Of a DNA stretch of 64,000 nt, positions 25,911 through 35,054 are shown piece after piece (positions within the stretch are counted from its first letter, which is position 1; every line of letters begins with the position of its first letter). The translations under genes were made by a program, and so were the position numbers. The notes below the pieces were generated by a model. The model searched no databases. It saw only the letters and a program-made list of their open reading frames with translations, and was not told where the DNA came from. The DNA comes from Ruminococcoides sp052118065 (GTDB taxonomy: Bacteria > Bacillota > Clostridia > Oscillospirales > Acutalibacteraceae), in contig JBQKHY010000009.1 in the NCBI GenBank assembly GCA_052118065.1, positions 1 through 64,000 of the forward strand, read 5' to 3'.

Positions 25911-28900
25911 TTAGTCTGCAATCTTAGTCATATTACCATTTGAGAAAGTATATGTACCTTTTTCAAAATGATAGTTCTGACCGTTTCTGCTATCCCAGCT
26001 ACCGTTACCGTTGTTAAAGCAAACATTTGCATAAGTTGAAGCACCTAGGTTGATAGTATACTTATGAGTATAAACTGACTTTTCATTAGTTGCAGTCATT
26101 GCAACACCCGGTACTGCTGTCCAGTTACCATTACCTACCTGATAATGAATATATGGAGTTGAATAACCCTTGTAGTAGATTGTTACTACATTTTCTGATG
26201 CTTTATCAACTGTAACTTCAATTGATCTACCGGCAATATACTTACCATTGTGCTTAATTTGTAATAGCATTGTATATTTTCCTGCTTCCTTAGGTGTCCA
26301 GTTAGCAGTTCTGTCACTATTTGTTGTAAGTGTTTCTGTCTTATTATCCTTAGTTACTGTATAAGTATAATCCTGATATGTAACAAGTGATGATAGATTC
26401 TTAATATCAGCACTGAATTTAACTGTATCATTTACCTTAACAGCACTACTACTTACATTTAAATTAGCAATATAAGTCTGAGCAACATAAATTTGTCTTG
26501 TATCTGTTACTGTTGCACCGGTTGCATCCTTAACTGTTACTTCATAATTATAGTTACCGATATATTCAGGAATAACTGTACAAGTATTCTTTGTAGAGAA
26601 TGACTGTAAAACAGTTCTTGTATTGTACTGGTTCATTGCAAATTCATACTGATATGGAGCTTTACCACCTGATACATTAACTGACATATTAACATTGTCA
26701 CAGAATGGGACTGAACCTGTGTTTGAATTAATGTTAAATTGGTTTATCTTTAGAGGTTGTTTTTCTGCAACTGTAACAGTTTTTTCAGCCATTACAAAAT
26801 TAGTTGAGCCATAGCTTTCTTTTGAATAAACTCTAACCCTATAAGTACCGGATTTGTTAAACTGCCATAAACAACTACTGGCACCTGCATAGTCATAAAT
26901 TGTAACTTCGTGATTGTTTGAATCTAAATATGTGTATTTACTTACAGCATTGGAAGTAGCATTTTTTAATTTAACTTTCATATCTATAAAATCACCAACA
27001 GTGATTTTACCATCAGCAGGTGTAATATCAAATGATTCAATACCGAATTTATCATCTTCTACCGGAGTAATTACACCGTTCTTGTAAGTATATGTACCCT
27101 TGTTGAAACGATAGTTTTTACCATTGTTGCTGTCCCAATTACCGTTACCGTCATTGAAACATACATTTGCGTAATTCTTATCACCAAGGTTAATTACATA
27201 CTTATGTGAATAACCGTCTTTTTCGTTAGTTGCAGTCATTTTGTAACCCGGTGCATTAGTCCATGAACCGTTTTCTACCTGATAGTGAATGTATGGGAAT
27301 TGATAACCCATATAGTAGATTGTAACTAGATTATCAGTTGTGTCTTTCTTATTAACAACAAAGTTAACTGTCTTTGTTGCTGACTGACCGGACATATCAC
27401 CCATATTACAAGTGATTATATAATTACCAGCTTCGGTTGGTGTCCAATCTACTGAAGTATTGTATGGGTCTTCCAGAGTTTCTACAACATTTCCATCTTT
27501 CTTAATCTCATATTTTAAATAATTATATCTACCATACTTTGATTGAGAATATTCAATGTCTGCTTTAATATTAATCTTTGTACCAACATACTGTGGAGAA
27601 GTTGGTGAAATAACAATATTCTTGATTGTTAATGCATTTACCTTAATTGGCTTAAATGTTTTTGTTAGGGTCTTACCATCAGCATCTGTTACCTTAGCAA
27701 ATACTGTGATGTCACCACCCTTTTTTGCATAAAAATTATAATATGGATTAGTAGTTTTTTCTGTCTTTGTATTACCGTCTTGAGTGTAACCAAATTCATA
27801 TGTATATGGAGTTTTACCACCAGATGCTGTAATATAGCAACTAACATAACCGTTTACATATGTTGAATCACTAGGTGACACTCCTGCATTATCGATTTTA
27901 AATTCTTTCTTTGGTGAAACTGTAACAGTCTTTTCAGCCATTACATAATCTTTTGCAGTATAGCTTTCTTTTGAATATACTCTTACCTTATATGTACCGG
28001 GATAACTAAATTGTTTTTTACAACCTAATGATTGTGAATAATCATAAATTGTACATTCATTGTTATTAGTGTCAACATAAGTAAACTTATTTACTGCACT
28101 ATTTGTAGCATTCTTTAGTTTAACATTCATTTCTACTGAGTCACCGGCAGTAATGTTGCCATCTTCAGGAGTTAAATCGAATGACTTAATGCCAAATTTA
28201 TTATCAACTGCAATTGGTGTAATTACACCATTTTTAAATGTATATGTACCCTTTTTGAACTTATAGTTTTGACCGTTTCTGCTATCCCAATTATTATTAC
28301 CATCATTGAAACAAACATTAGCATAGTCTGATGTACCTAGGTCAATTGTATATGTATGTGTGAAACCATCAACTGTTGTATCAGGTGTCATAGCCTTACC
28401 CGGTACTGTAGTCCAGTTACCATCACCTACCTGATAATGGATATATGGTGATGAGTAACCTTTGTAGTAAATTGTTACTGCATTCTTTTCAGGGACACCA
28501 CTACCATTTACAGTAATATCTTTTGAATTACCATTTAACTTTACTGTACCGTTTAAATCTGACTTATATGTTTTATTGTTATTGTTATCTACAATCTTAA
28601 CATCTGATACAGATAGTGTACTGTCATCACTTGTATCATCAGCAAATTTTAATGTCCAGGTATAGTCACTAACATTATTAGAATTTAGATTTTGTACAAT
28701 ATTACTTAAGTCATATGCAAAATCACCTGTTGAATAATTTTTAGTACCATCAAAAGAACAACGATAGTTGCCGTTTTCTTTTTTATAAGATTGGAAAGGT
28801 TCTACATTACCTTCATAAGTTTTACCGGTATTTATATTTTTTGCAGTTAGAGCAATACTGACTTCATCACGATACTTAGTGTTTAGTGTGTATTCAAGAT

Positions 28901-30029
28901 TAATATTTGAACAAGCATCAATAGGCTTTACGCTAACTCTCATTAAGTCAAAAATAGTAGGTTGATTTAAACGATTTGGTAGAGAGTCGCTAACTGCTGA
29001 ATCATAATTTAATGCATCATATGAAACCCAAGCAAAACCATTGTTTCCATAATTGGTACCCCAAGAATTTACAATTTTGAAAGCACCTTTTTCAGCTTCT
29101 TGAATTTTGCCATCACCATTAATATCTACCCAAATATCATCGTCATATCCAACAATAGTCATTCTATGGCAACCACTATATCCTGTAGAATAAATAGCGA
29201 TTTCATCATTAGCATATTTAGTGTTTTCAGGCACTCTGCTATCTTTTTGAATAGTTTTATTTTCCCAACTAAAAACATATGTTGTGTATGTTACAAGTTC
29301 ATTATTATTTAGAGCAGCCTTAATTGGAGCAATAACTTCACTCTTAGGGTTAGTAATTTTATTATTATATGTATCCAAATAGAATAAATTATAGTTGTTT
29401 ACTCTGTATTTAGGTGCTTCTGTAAAAGCTTCCTTAGTTGTTGTCCACTTTGCATTTACAGTTGTATTTGGAGAAGTTTTTAATGAAGGTACTCCAATTC
29501 TCTGTGCTAATCTAAAAGCATTAGTAATATCGGCACCTGTACTTGCATCTCCTCCGTTTGCAAAGTTATAAATCCATATCGGTGAACAAGTATTATCATG
29601 TGTAGCAGTTCTGTTAAGTGCAACATTTTCAGCATAACTCATTTGATAATAAATTTCTGCCCATGTTGTACATGAACCTAACGAATGTTGGTTACCGATA
29701 GAAGGGAAATACTTACTTTTACTATTATCAAGTGAAGAAGGATAAGATGTAGCAGGAATATTATTAGCCTGTGTTCTTGGTTTTCCTTCTTCTTTATTTA
29801 CTATTGAATAGTAATCAGAAATATTTTCAATCTTTGATAACTTTGATATTTCCTCTTCTGTTAAAGGTTTACAACCAAGATTATCGTGTTGGTTTGTATT
29901 ATCTGTAACTGTAGTTTGTGTATTATTTGTTTTATTTTCAGTTGCAAATGCAGTTAGAACTGAAAAACTTGACACTGTCATCAATACACATAACAATACA
30001 GATAACGCTCTCATTGTTTGTTTTCTCAA
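25911..30029 (-). CDS. Secreted papain-like (C1A) cysteine protease with three CBM25-type starch-binding modules
   Basis: A 1372-residue exoprotein. The start is TTG at 30029, 7 nt after AGGAGG; the ATG five codons later is too far from it. Signal peptide about 1-29. The C1A peptidase domain (about 95-365) has Gln114 and Cys120 in IGNQHSLGSCTTWA, His288 in GCHRM, and Asn321 in VNSWG. A calcium-loop-like DINGDGKIQEAE is inserted between His and Asn. Three nearly identical starch-binding modules follow (about 515-605, 905-995, 1285-1372), each with VTIYY.GY..PYIHYQV and the YANVCFN(D/N)GN..WDS motif. Ig-like domains lie between them. Family assignment as CBM25 rather than CBM26 is my best reading. 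The catalytic set is complete. A protease tethered to starch could open protein-coated granules or process amylosome proteins; that role is inference. Confidence 0.88.
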   Translation of the reverse strand: MRKQTMRALSVLLCVLMTVSSFSVLTAFATENKTNNTQTTVTDNTNQHDNLGCKPLTEEEISKLSKIENISDYYSIVNKEEGKPRTQANNIPATSYPSSLDNSKSKYFPSIGNQHSLGSCTTWAEIYYQMSYAENVALNRTATHDNTCSPIWIYNFANGGDASTGADITNAFRLAQRIGVPSLKTSPNTTVNAKWTTTKEAFTEAPKYRVNNYNLFYLDTYNNKITNPKSEVIAPIKAALNNNELVTYTTYVFSWENKTIQKDSRVPENTKYANDEIAIYSTGYSGCHRMTIVGYDDDIWVDINGDGKIQEAEKGAFKIVNSWGTNYGNNGFAWVSYDALNYDSAVSDSLPNRLNQPTIFDLMRVSVKPIDACSNINLEYTLNTKYRDEVSIALTAKNINTGKTYEGNVEPFQSYKKENGNYRCSFDGTKNYSTGDFAYDLSNIVQNLNSNNVSDYTWTLKFADDTSDDSTLSVSDVKIVDNNNNKTYKSDLNGTVKLNGNSKDITVNGSGVPEKNAVTIYYKGYSSPYIHYQVGDGNWTTVPGKAMTPDTTVDGFTHTYTIDLGTSDYANVCFNDGNNNWDSRNGQNYKFKKGTYTFKNGVITPIAVDNKFGIKSFDLTPEDGNITAGDSVEMNVKLKNATNSAVNKFTYVDTNNNECTIYDYSQSLGCKKQFSYPGTYKVRVYSKESYTAKDYVMAEKTVTVSPKKEFKIDNAGVSPSDSTYVNGYVSCYITASGGKTPYTYEFGYTQDGNTKTEKTTNPYYNFYAKKGGDITVFAKVTDADGKTLTKTFKPIKVNALTIKNIVISPTSPQYVGTKINIKADIEYSQSKYGRYNYLKYEIKKDGNVVETLEDPYNTSVDWTPTEAGNYIITCNMGDMSGQSATKTVNFVVNKKDTTDNLVTIYYMGYQFPYIHYQVENGSWTNAPGYKMTATNEKDGYSHKYVINLGDKNYANVCFNDGNGNWDSNNGKNYRFNKGTYTYKNGVITPVEDDKFGIESFDITPADGKITVGDFIDMKVKLKNATSNAVSKYTYLDSNNHEVTIYDYAGASSCLWQFNKSGTYRVRVYSKESYGSTNFVMAEKTVTVAEKQPLKINQFNINSNTGSVPFCDNVNMSVNVSGGKAPYQYEFAMNQYNTRTVLQSFSTKNTCTVIPEYIGNYNYEVTVKDATGATVTDTRQIYVAQTYIANLNVSSSAVKVNDTVKFSADIKNLSSLVTYQDYTYTVTKDNKTETLTTNSDRTANWTPKEAGKYTMLLQIKHNGKYIAGRSIEVTVDKASENVVTIYYKGYSTPYIHYQVGNGNWTAVPGVAMTATNEKSVYTHKYTINLGASTYANVCFNNGNGSWDSRNGQNYHFEKGTYTFSNGNMTKIAD

Positions 30030-30045
30030 TTTTCTTCCTCCTATT

Positions 30046-30061
30046 TGTAGCTTTTGCTACA
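30046..30061 (-). promoter_or_regulatory. Small hairpin in the protease leader
   Basis: Perfect TGTAGC-AAAA-GCTACA hairpin 5 nt upstream of the AGGAGG of the protease gene. It could stabilise the mRNA 5' end or tune initiation. Confidence 0.45.
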
Positions 30062-30485
30062 TTTTTGAACTTGCTTTTATACAAATTCTACAATCAATTA
30101 TAGTGCGTTTTCAAACTTTTTACAACTAAAATTGAACAAAAATAAACTTTTCTATAATAAACACTATATTTATTTCAATTCACTTATAGATTTATATACA
30201 TTTTTATTCTACAATCTTTTATTTATCAAAAAGTTGTACAAAACATTTTCATATTGTTTGTTTTAAATATCAATATATCATAATTAAAATATAGATATGT
30301 CAAATAGCATATATATATTCAATTAATTTATTTAGTAATAAATTTGCTAAAAATATACAATCGCTATAAATACCGTACAGAAAAAAACATAAATATAAAC
30401 TTTATTTAATGTAAAAGTACTTTAATTATACAAGGTACAATGATATAATTAATTTAAAGATTTATCTTTGAAAGGTGGTGCTATT
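30062..30485. other. Divergent AT-rich regulatory region
   Basis: No gene is seen between the protease and adenine deaminase. The minus strand carries TTGAAA...TAGAAT (18-nt spacer) as a weak promoter for the protease. The plus strand has the extended -10 element at 30441-30449. I looked for a purine riboswitch fold and saw none. Confidence 0.5.
30441..30449 (+). promoter_or_regulatory. Extended -10 promoter of adenine deaminase
   Basis: TGATATAAT, i.e. TG-n-TATAAT, 37 nt before the start codon. The -35 (TTTAAT at 30421) is weak. Confidence 0.6.
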
Positions 30486-32213
30486 ATGGCAGAAACATAT
30501 GAACAAAAGATTGAAAGAAAATTGAAGGTTAAGCAACAAGTTATTGCAGTTGCATCCGGCAGAGAAAAAGCTGACCTTGTACTGAAAAATGCAACATATC
30601 TAAATGTATTTTCTAATGAATTTTTAGTAGGTGACATTGCAGTTTCTAACGGTCTAATTGCCGGTATTGGAAAATATAACGGTAAAGTTGAAGTTGATGT
30701 TAGAGGCAAAATTGTATTACCCGGATTTATTGATGCACATATTCACCTAGAAAGCTCAATGGTATCTCCTACTGAATTTGCAAAGGCTGTTATCTCTCAC
30801 GGTACAACTACTGTTATTACTGACCCACATGAAATTGCAAATGTTATGGGAACTGATGGCATTGAATATATGATTGAGGCTACAAGTAATTTGCCTTTAG
30901 ATGTTCACTTTATGTTGCCGTCTTGTGTACCGGCTACTGAAATTGATGAAAGTGGTGCAGTACTTGAATACAAGGACATTGACAAATATTTTGAACACAA
31001 AAAAGTTCTTGGTCTTGCTGAAATGATGAACTATGTTGGTGTTATAAATGGTGACAGTAAAGTAGTTTCAAAGATTATTGCATCTCAAGCACACCACAAA
31101 AAAATTGATGGTCATGCACCTGAGCTTTCAGGTAATGACCTTAATGCATATATTTCAGCAGGTGTATATTCTGACCATGAATGTTCAACCTTTGAAAATG
31201 CCCTTGAGAAGTTACAAAAAGGTCAATTCATTATGATTAGAGAAGGTACTGCTGCACACAACCTAAAAGCACTAATGCCTTTACTTAATGACAAATACTA
31301 TGCAAGGTGTATGTTTGCTACTGATGACAAGCACCCAAATGATTTATTATATGGTGGCCACATTGACTACATAGTTAAAGAGGCAATCAGAAATGGTGCT
31401 AATCCTATTATTGCACTAAAGGTTGCAACCCATCATGCAGCAAGATACTTTTTACTTAACAATAAAGGTGCTATTGCCTCAGGTTACTTAGCTGATATAG
31501 TAGTGGTAGACAACATTAGGGACTTTGACATTCAGCAAGTTTATAAAAGAGGTAAACTAGTATTTGACGGTAAAAAGGTTATTGACTTCCCTACTCCTAC
31601 TATTGAAAGTAGATTAGTAGAGAAATGCCACAATACTTTCCATCTTGACAAAGTTACACCTGAAAGTTTTGATATTAAAGGTGATTTAGGATTGATAGGT
31701 TTAGTTAGTGGTGAACTGCTAACAAAAAATCTCGGTACTGCTAACCATATTGATGTTGAAAATGATATACTAAAAATTGCTTGTGTTGAACGACACAAAA
31801 ACACAAACCACATTGGCGTAGGATATGTTAAGGGTTATTCCCTAAAGTCAGGTGCAGTTGCTACTTCTATTGCTCACGACTCACACAACATTATTACAGT
31901 AGGTTGTAGTGACTCTGATATTGCAATTGCAGTTAACGCAATTAAGGATAATAACGGTGGTATTGTTGTGGTTGAAAATGGTGAAATCAAAGCATTACTG
32001 GAATTACCTATTGCCGGTTTAATGTCGGAAGAACCATTAAAAGTAGTTAATGATAAACTTGAAAAAGCAAAAGCCTCTGCTTATAGCTTAGGTGTTAGCA
32101 AAAATATTGACCCGTTTATGACACTTTCATTTATCAGCTTGCCTGTTATCCCATCCCTTAGAATCACTACTAAAGGTGTTTTTGATGTTGATAAATGGAA
32201 AATTGTTGAATAA
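30486..32213 (+). CDS. ade: Adenine deaminase
   Basis: A 575-residue amidohydrolase-superfamily enzyme that converts adenine to hypoxanthine and ammonia for purine salvage in the cytoplasm. Family motifs are clear: PGFIDAHIHLESSM (metal-binding H-x-H, about 85-98), TDPHEIANVMG (about 115-125), DGHAPELSG (about 210-218), SDHECST and FATDDKHPNDLL (about 278-289). The C-terminal deaminase domain ends FISLPVIPSLRITTKGVFDV. The length matches Firmicute Ade proteins. The ATG at 30486 is preceded by AAAGGTGG; the frame opens 6 codons earlier at a TTG without support. It stands alone between a promoter and a terminator. Confidence 0.95.
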   Translation: MAETYEQKIERKLKVKQQVIAVASGREKADLVLKNATYLNVFSNEFLVGDIAVSNGLIAGIGKYNGKVEVDVRGKIVLPGFIDAHIHLESSMVSPTEFAKAVISHGTTTVITDPHEIANVMGTDGIEYMIEATSNLPLDVHFMLPSCVPATEIDESGAVLEYKDIDKYFEHKKVLGLAEMMNYVGVINGDSKVVSKIIASQAHHKKIDGHAPELSGNDLNAYISAGVYSDHECSTFENALEKLQKGQFIMIREGTAAHNLKALMPLLNDKYYARCMFATDDKHPNDLLYGGHIDYIVKEAIRNGANPIIALKVATHHAARYFLLNNKGAIASGYLADIVVVDNIRDFDIQQVYKRGKLVFDGKKVIDFPTPTIESRLVEKCHNTFHLDKVTPESFDIKGDLGLIGLVSGELLTKNLGTANHIDVENDILKIACVERHKNTNHIGVGYVKGYSLKSGAVATSIAHDSHNIITVGCSDSDIAIAVNAIKDNNGGIVVVENGEIKALLELPIAGLMSEEPLKVVNDKLEKAKASAYSLGVSKNIDPFMTLSFISLPVIPSLRITTKGVFDVDKWKIVE

Positions 32214-32297
32214 AAAAATTAATATAATATACAAAATAGTCAATACAAATTGTAGTGGCTATTTTTAGTATTAACTAGAAATAATTAATATTGATTT

Positions 32298-32335
32298 AAA
32301 ATCTAACACCTTTTTAGTGTCAGATTTTGCTTTTG
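32298..32335 (+). terminator. Terminator after ade
   Basis: AAAATCT-ACAC pairs with GTGT-AGATTTT (one mismatch), then GCTTTTGT. Confidence 0.65.
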
Positions 32336-32457
32336 TAATAATTATTCGATTTTATGTAATAATTAGCAATTGTGATATATTGACAAAATATTGAATAAAG
32401 GTATAAAATTAAATAGTAAAGTTGTATTAAATATACAATATAAAATGAGGTGGTAAA

Positions 32458-33072
32458 ATGGTAAAAAGAAGATATTCAATACTATGTGTGATGTTTGCTA
32501 TTTTAATTGGATTTAGCAGTATTGCATTTTCTCAGCAGACTACATATGCAAAAGAAAAGGTAACTAAAGTCACATATACAACTAAAATGAAAAATGATAA
32601 AGAATGTATGATTGTAAAGGGTTTGTCCTCTAAAAAGAAAACTATTTGGAGTTACAAAACACCTTACAGAACCTGTGCACAATGTTCAACCTTTAAATGC
32701 ATTATCAAGAAAAACAGAGTATATGTTTTTGATTATTTAAGACTTTTGATTTTAAATAAAAACAACGGTAAAAGATTATATACCGTAAAAAATACACCTG
32801 AGCGTGGTCACTTTGCAACCGTAACTAACAAATACAATTGTTATGAAATAGGTTACATAGGTAAAAACAGTGGCACATTATATAAGATTTCTCCTAAGGG
32901 GAAAATCCTTTATAAATCAGCAAAGATTTCTAAATATTCATATGGATGGCCTTCATCTATCAAAGTTTCCGGAAAATATGTTTATGTTGGTTGCTATAAA
33001 TTTAATGGACAACCTAAGCCTGTTACAATAAAGTTTAACGAGAAAAACGGTAAATTCTTAGGTGAAAAATAA
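32458..33072 (+). CDS. Secreted beta-propeller-like protein
   Basis: A 204-residue product with signal peptide (about 1-31, ending QTTYA). The mature part has repeated strand patterns such as RVYVFDYLRLLILNKNNGKRLYTV, GTLYKISPKGKILYKS and KYVYVGCYKFNG, which resemble PQQ/WD-type blades (three to four blades only). A CAQCSTFKC cluster may form disulfides or bind metal. The start follows GAGGTGG. Only 12 nt separate it from the next secreted protein, so the two form an operon. Function unknown. Confidence 0.75.
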   Translation: MVKRRYSILCVMFAILIGFSSIAFSQQTTYAKEKVTKVTYTTKMKNDKECMIVKGLSSKKKTIWSYKTPYRTCAQCSTFKCIIKKNRVYVFDYLRLLILNKNNGKRLYTVKNTPERGHFATVTNKYNCYEIGYIGKNSGTLYKISPKGKILYKSAKISKYSYGWPSSIKVSGKYVYVGCYKFNGQPKPVTIKFNEKNGKFLGEK

Positions 33073-33084
33073 GAGGTATTATCA

Positions 33085-33792
33085 ATGAAAAAGATAGTAA
33101 GTTTATTTATGACAATTCTTATGATTGTCAGTGTTATAACTGTCAATTTCTCACAAAGAGCTTTTGCTAAAACTAATAAAGGAGTTGCAAAATACAATAT
33201 AACTAATGTTAATAAAAGTAAGAAATTCAGCAATGATATTACATATATAAAGTATTACAAAAAGGTAGTATTAAAGGGTTCTTCAAAATCTATAAAGAAG
33301 ATTAACAAAGTACTTAATGCTGATTGTAATAAGTATATGAACAAAAAAACAGTAGATCAAGAGTATAAGTCTATCAGTTCTTTAAACAAACTACCTAGTG
33401 GAATGGTATCTACTTTCAGAGCAACTCATACATCAAAGGTGAAATACAACAAAAACAATATTATCAGTGTATCAGTTTCATCTTATGACTCTATGGGTGG
33501 AGTTCCTAACACTACATTATACGGTTTCACTTATAATGTAAAAACCAGTAAAAAGCTTACACTAAAGAATGTAACCAACTACAGTAAAAAGAAACTAAAA
33601 AGTGAAATCATTAAGAAGTTACAGAAAAAGTATGGAAATAGATTATTTAAGAACTACAAAAAATATGTAAAGAATGTTTATAAACTTCCATTCTATATTA
33701 CAAACAACAAGTGCGTTATTGCTTTTAAACCATATACTGTAACATCCAGTGGTACATATTCCTCTGTAACTGTAAAAAGCAAATACAAATAA
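33085..33792 (+). CDS. Secreted DUF4163/DUF3298-like protein
   Basis: A 235-residue product with signal peptide (about 1-28). The mature region resembles the DUF4163-DUF3298 pair found in RsiV and PdaC-type proteins: YIKYYKKVVLKGSSKSIKKINKVLN, then SVSVSSYDSMGGVPNTTLYGFTYNVKTSKKLTLKNV, where the G-G-x-P...G.T.....G turn is the DUF3298 signature. No polysaccharide deacetylase domain and no membrane helix beyond the signal are present. In relatives these domains bind cell-wall fragments or lysozyme. The protein is very basic (many Lys), compatible with wall binding. It ends the operon; a terminator follows. Confidence 0.75.
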   Translation: MKKIVSLFMTILMIVSVITVNFSQRAFAKTNKGVAKYNITNVNKSKKFSNDITYIKYYKKVVLKGSSKSIKKINKVLNADCNKYMNKKTVDQEYKSISSLNKLPSGMVSTFRATHTSKVKYNKNNIISVSVSSYDSMGGVPNTTLYGFTYNVKTSKKLTLKNVTNYSKKKLKSEIIKKLQKKYGNRLFKNYKKYVKNVYKLPFYITNNKCVIAFKPYTVTSSGTYSSVTVKSKYK

Positions 33793-33814
33793 TTAAAAAT
33801 TTACATTTATAAAC

Positions 33815-33850
33815 ACAAAAGCTGGCACTATAAAAAGTATCAGCTTTTGT
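33815..33850 (+). terminator. Terminator hairpin (first of two near-identical copies)
   Basis: ACAAAAGCTG / CAGCTTTTGT stem. Nearly the same sequence recurs at 34867-34904. Confidence 0.7.
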
Positions 33851-33915
33851 ATATGGTAAATTAATCATCATATAATATTTATAAACTTATAATATGCATA
33901 TCAGGTAATATATTT

Positions 33916-33998
33916 TATGCAAGAATTGCGTAAAATTATCAAAATTAATATGCAACTTTTGCGTATATTATTTTTAAACTTTACGCAATAATTGCGTA
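33916..33998. repeat. Three palindromic operators at exact 33-bp spacing
   Basis: The 17-bp pattern TA(T/C)GCAA-N3-TTGCGTA occurs at 33916-33932, 33949-33965 and 33982-33998. Centres are at 33924, 33957 and 33990, so the sites are exactly 33 bp apart, about three helical turns. A half-site TTGCATA follows at 34005. They lie upstream of the XRE-MNT gene and are its likely autoregulatory operators. Confidence 0.75.
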
Positions 33999-34004
33999 AA
34001 ACAG

Positions 34005-34033
34005 TTGCATATCAATAAAATATATAGTATTAT
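34005..34033 (+). promoter_or_regulatory. Promoter of the toxin-antitoxin locus
   Basis: TTGCAT (34005-34010) and TATTAT (34028-34033) with a 17-nt spacer. The -35 coincides with the fourth operator half-site, so a bound regulator would block RNA polymerase. Confidence 0.6.
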
Positions 34034-34051
34034 AATCTTGAGGTGATTAAT

Positions 34052-34522
34052 ATGACCCTTAAAGAATTAAGAAAACAAAAGAATTTAACTCAGGTAAAAT
34101 GTGCTGAGTATCTTGGTATTCCTATTCGTACTTATCAAAACTACGAAAATGATAAAAAAAAGCAAAACTCTTTCAAATATCTTTATATGATGCAAAAGTT
34201 AGAACAATATGGATTAATAGACGAAAGTCACGGTATCTTAACTGTTGAAAAAATAAAGGAAATATGTACCGAAATTTTCTCATCATATAATGTCGATTAC
34301 TGCTATCTTTTCGGTTCTTATGCTAAGGGAAAGGCTACTGAAAACAGTGATGTTGACTTATTAGTATGTACCGAAATAACAGGCATAGCTTTTTATGATT
34401 TAGTTGAAATTCTTAGAGAAAAGCTAAATAAGAAAGTCGATATTTTAAACCTTCAGCAATTAAGTGAGAATTTGGACCTTGTAAATGAAATATTAAAGGA
34501 TGGTATCAAAATATATGGATAA
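34052..34522 (+). CDS. mntA: XRE-MNT fusion antitoxin (MntA-like nucleotidyltransferase)
   Basis: A 156-residue protein joining an N-terminal XRE helix-turn-helix (about 1-55: LKELRKQKNLTQVKCAEYLG) to a minimal nucleotidyltransferase (about 65-156). The MNT signature GSYAKGKATENSDVDLLV is complete (G-S, then D-x-D), with a later VDILNL strand that supplies the third acidic residue. MntA antitoxins AMPylate the HepT HEPN toxin. The fused HTH explains autoregulation through the three operators upstream. The ATG at 34052 follows GAGGTG; a GTG three codons earlier overlaps that site. It overlaps the toxin gene by 8 nt. The HTH fusion is a less common form. The symbol is given by family only. Confidence 0.85.
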   Translation: MTLKELRKQKNLTQVKCAEYLGIPIRTYQNYENDKKKQNSFKYLYMMQKLEQYGLIDESHGILTVEKIKEICTEIFSSYNVDYCYLFGSYAKGKATENSDVDLLVCTEITGIAFYDLVEILREKLNKKVDILNLQQLSENLDLVNEILKDGIKIYG

Positions 34523-34855
34523 CATAAAGGATGATAAATACTATATTGACAAAGTTATAACTGATATTCAGTTTATATTAACCACACAAAAGATATTACC
34601 AAAAGCCAATTAGAGGAAAATGAAGTTCTTGTTGATTCGGTAATGTTTAGACTGATACAAATATATGAAAATTCAAATAAACTAACTGATAATTCCAAAA
34701 ATTACTATACCGATATACCATGGAGAGCAATTAAAGGTTTAAGAAACAGAATTGTTCATGATTACGGTCAAGTTGATTTATCAGTAGTATATGACACAGT
34801 AAAATATGATATTCCGGAAATTTTAGAAATTCTACAGGATAATATAAAAAGTTAA
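34515..34855 (+). pseudogene. hepT: HepT-like HEPN toxin, frameshifted
   Basis: Starting at ATG 34515 (8-nt overlap with the antitoxin gene), the frame reads MDNIKDDKYYIDKVITDIQ... and hits TAG at 34611. If one base is added near TTAACC (34578-34583), the frame continues HTKDITKSQLEENEVLVDSV and joins the downstream part, which contains the HEPN catalytic R-x4-H motif as LRNRIVHDYG. The reconstructed product is about 113 residues, the usual HepT length. So the toxin is broken by a single-base deletion in an A run while the antitoxin is intact. A sequencing error in the run would give the same picture. Confidence 0.8.
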
Positions 34856-34866
34856 TTTTACATAAG

Positions 34867-34904
34867 CAAAAGCTGGCACTATAAAAAGTGTCAGCTTTTG
34901 TTTT
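34867..34904 (+). terminator. Terminator of the toxin-antitoxin operon (second copy)
   Basis: CAAAAGCTG-CACT pairs with AGTG-CAGCTTTTG, then TTTT. It is nearly identical to the hairpin at 33815-33850. Confidence 0.75.
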
Positions 34905-35020
34905 AGGGGTTATTACATTGTGGAAAATAATATATAAAACAAATTTATAAAACAAGTCTTAATATAACTTAGCAGAATTAGAAAATAGAATTAAAAAACA
35001 ACTTTCTATGTAACAGAAAA

Positions 35021-35054
35021 GGCATTTGTGAAAATTCACAAATGCCTTATTTTT
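35021..35054. terminator. Bidirectional terminator of the truncated PASTA gene
   Basis: A perfect 12-bp stem GGCATTTGTGAA / TTCACAAATGCC, with T tracts on both sides. Confidence 0.8.

Noticed and set aside
30062..30485. Purine riboswitch ahead of adenine deaminase
   Set aside because: No three-way-junction pattern or conserved loop motifs could be found; only a promoter is visible.
33916..33998. CRISPR-like array
   Set aside because: The repeats are short palindromes (17 bp) with 16-bp gaps, limited to three and placed at a promoter; no cas genes occur.
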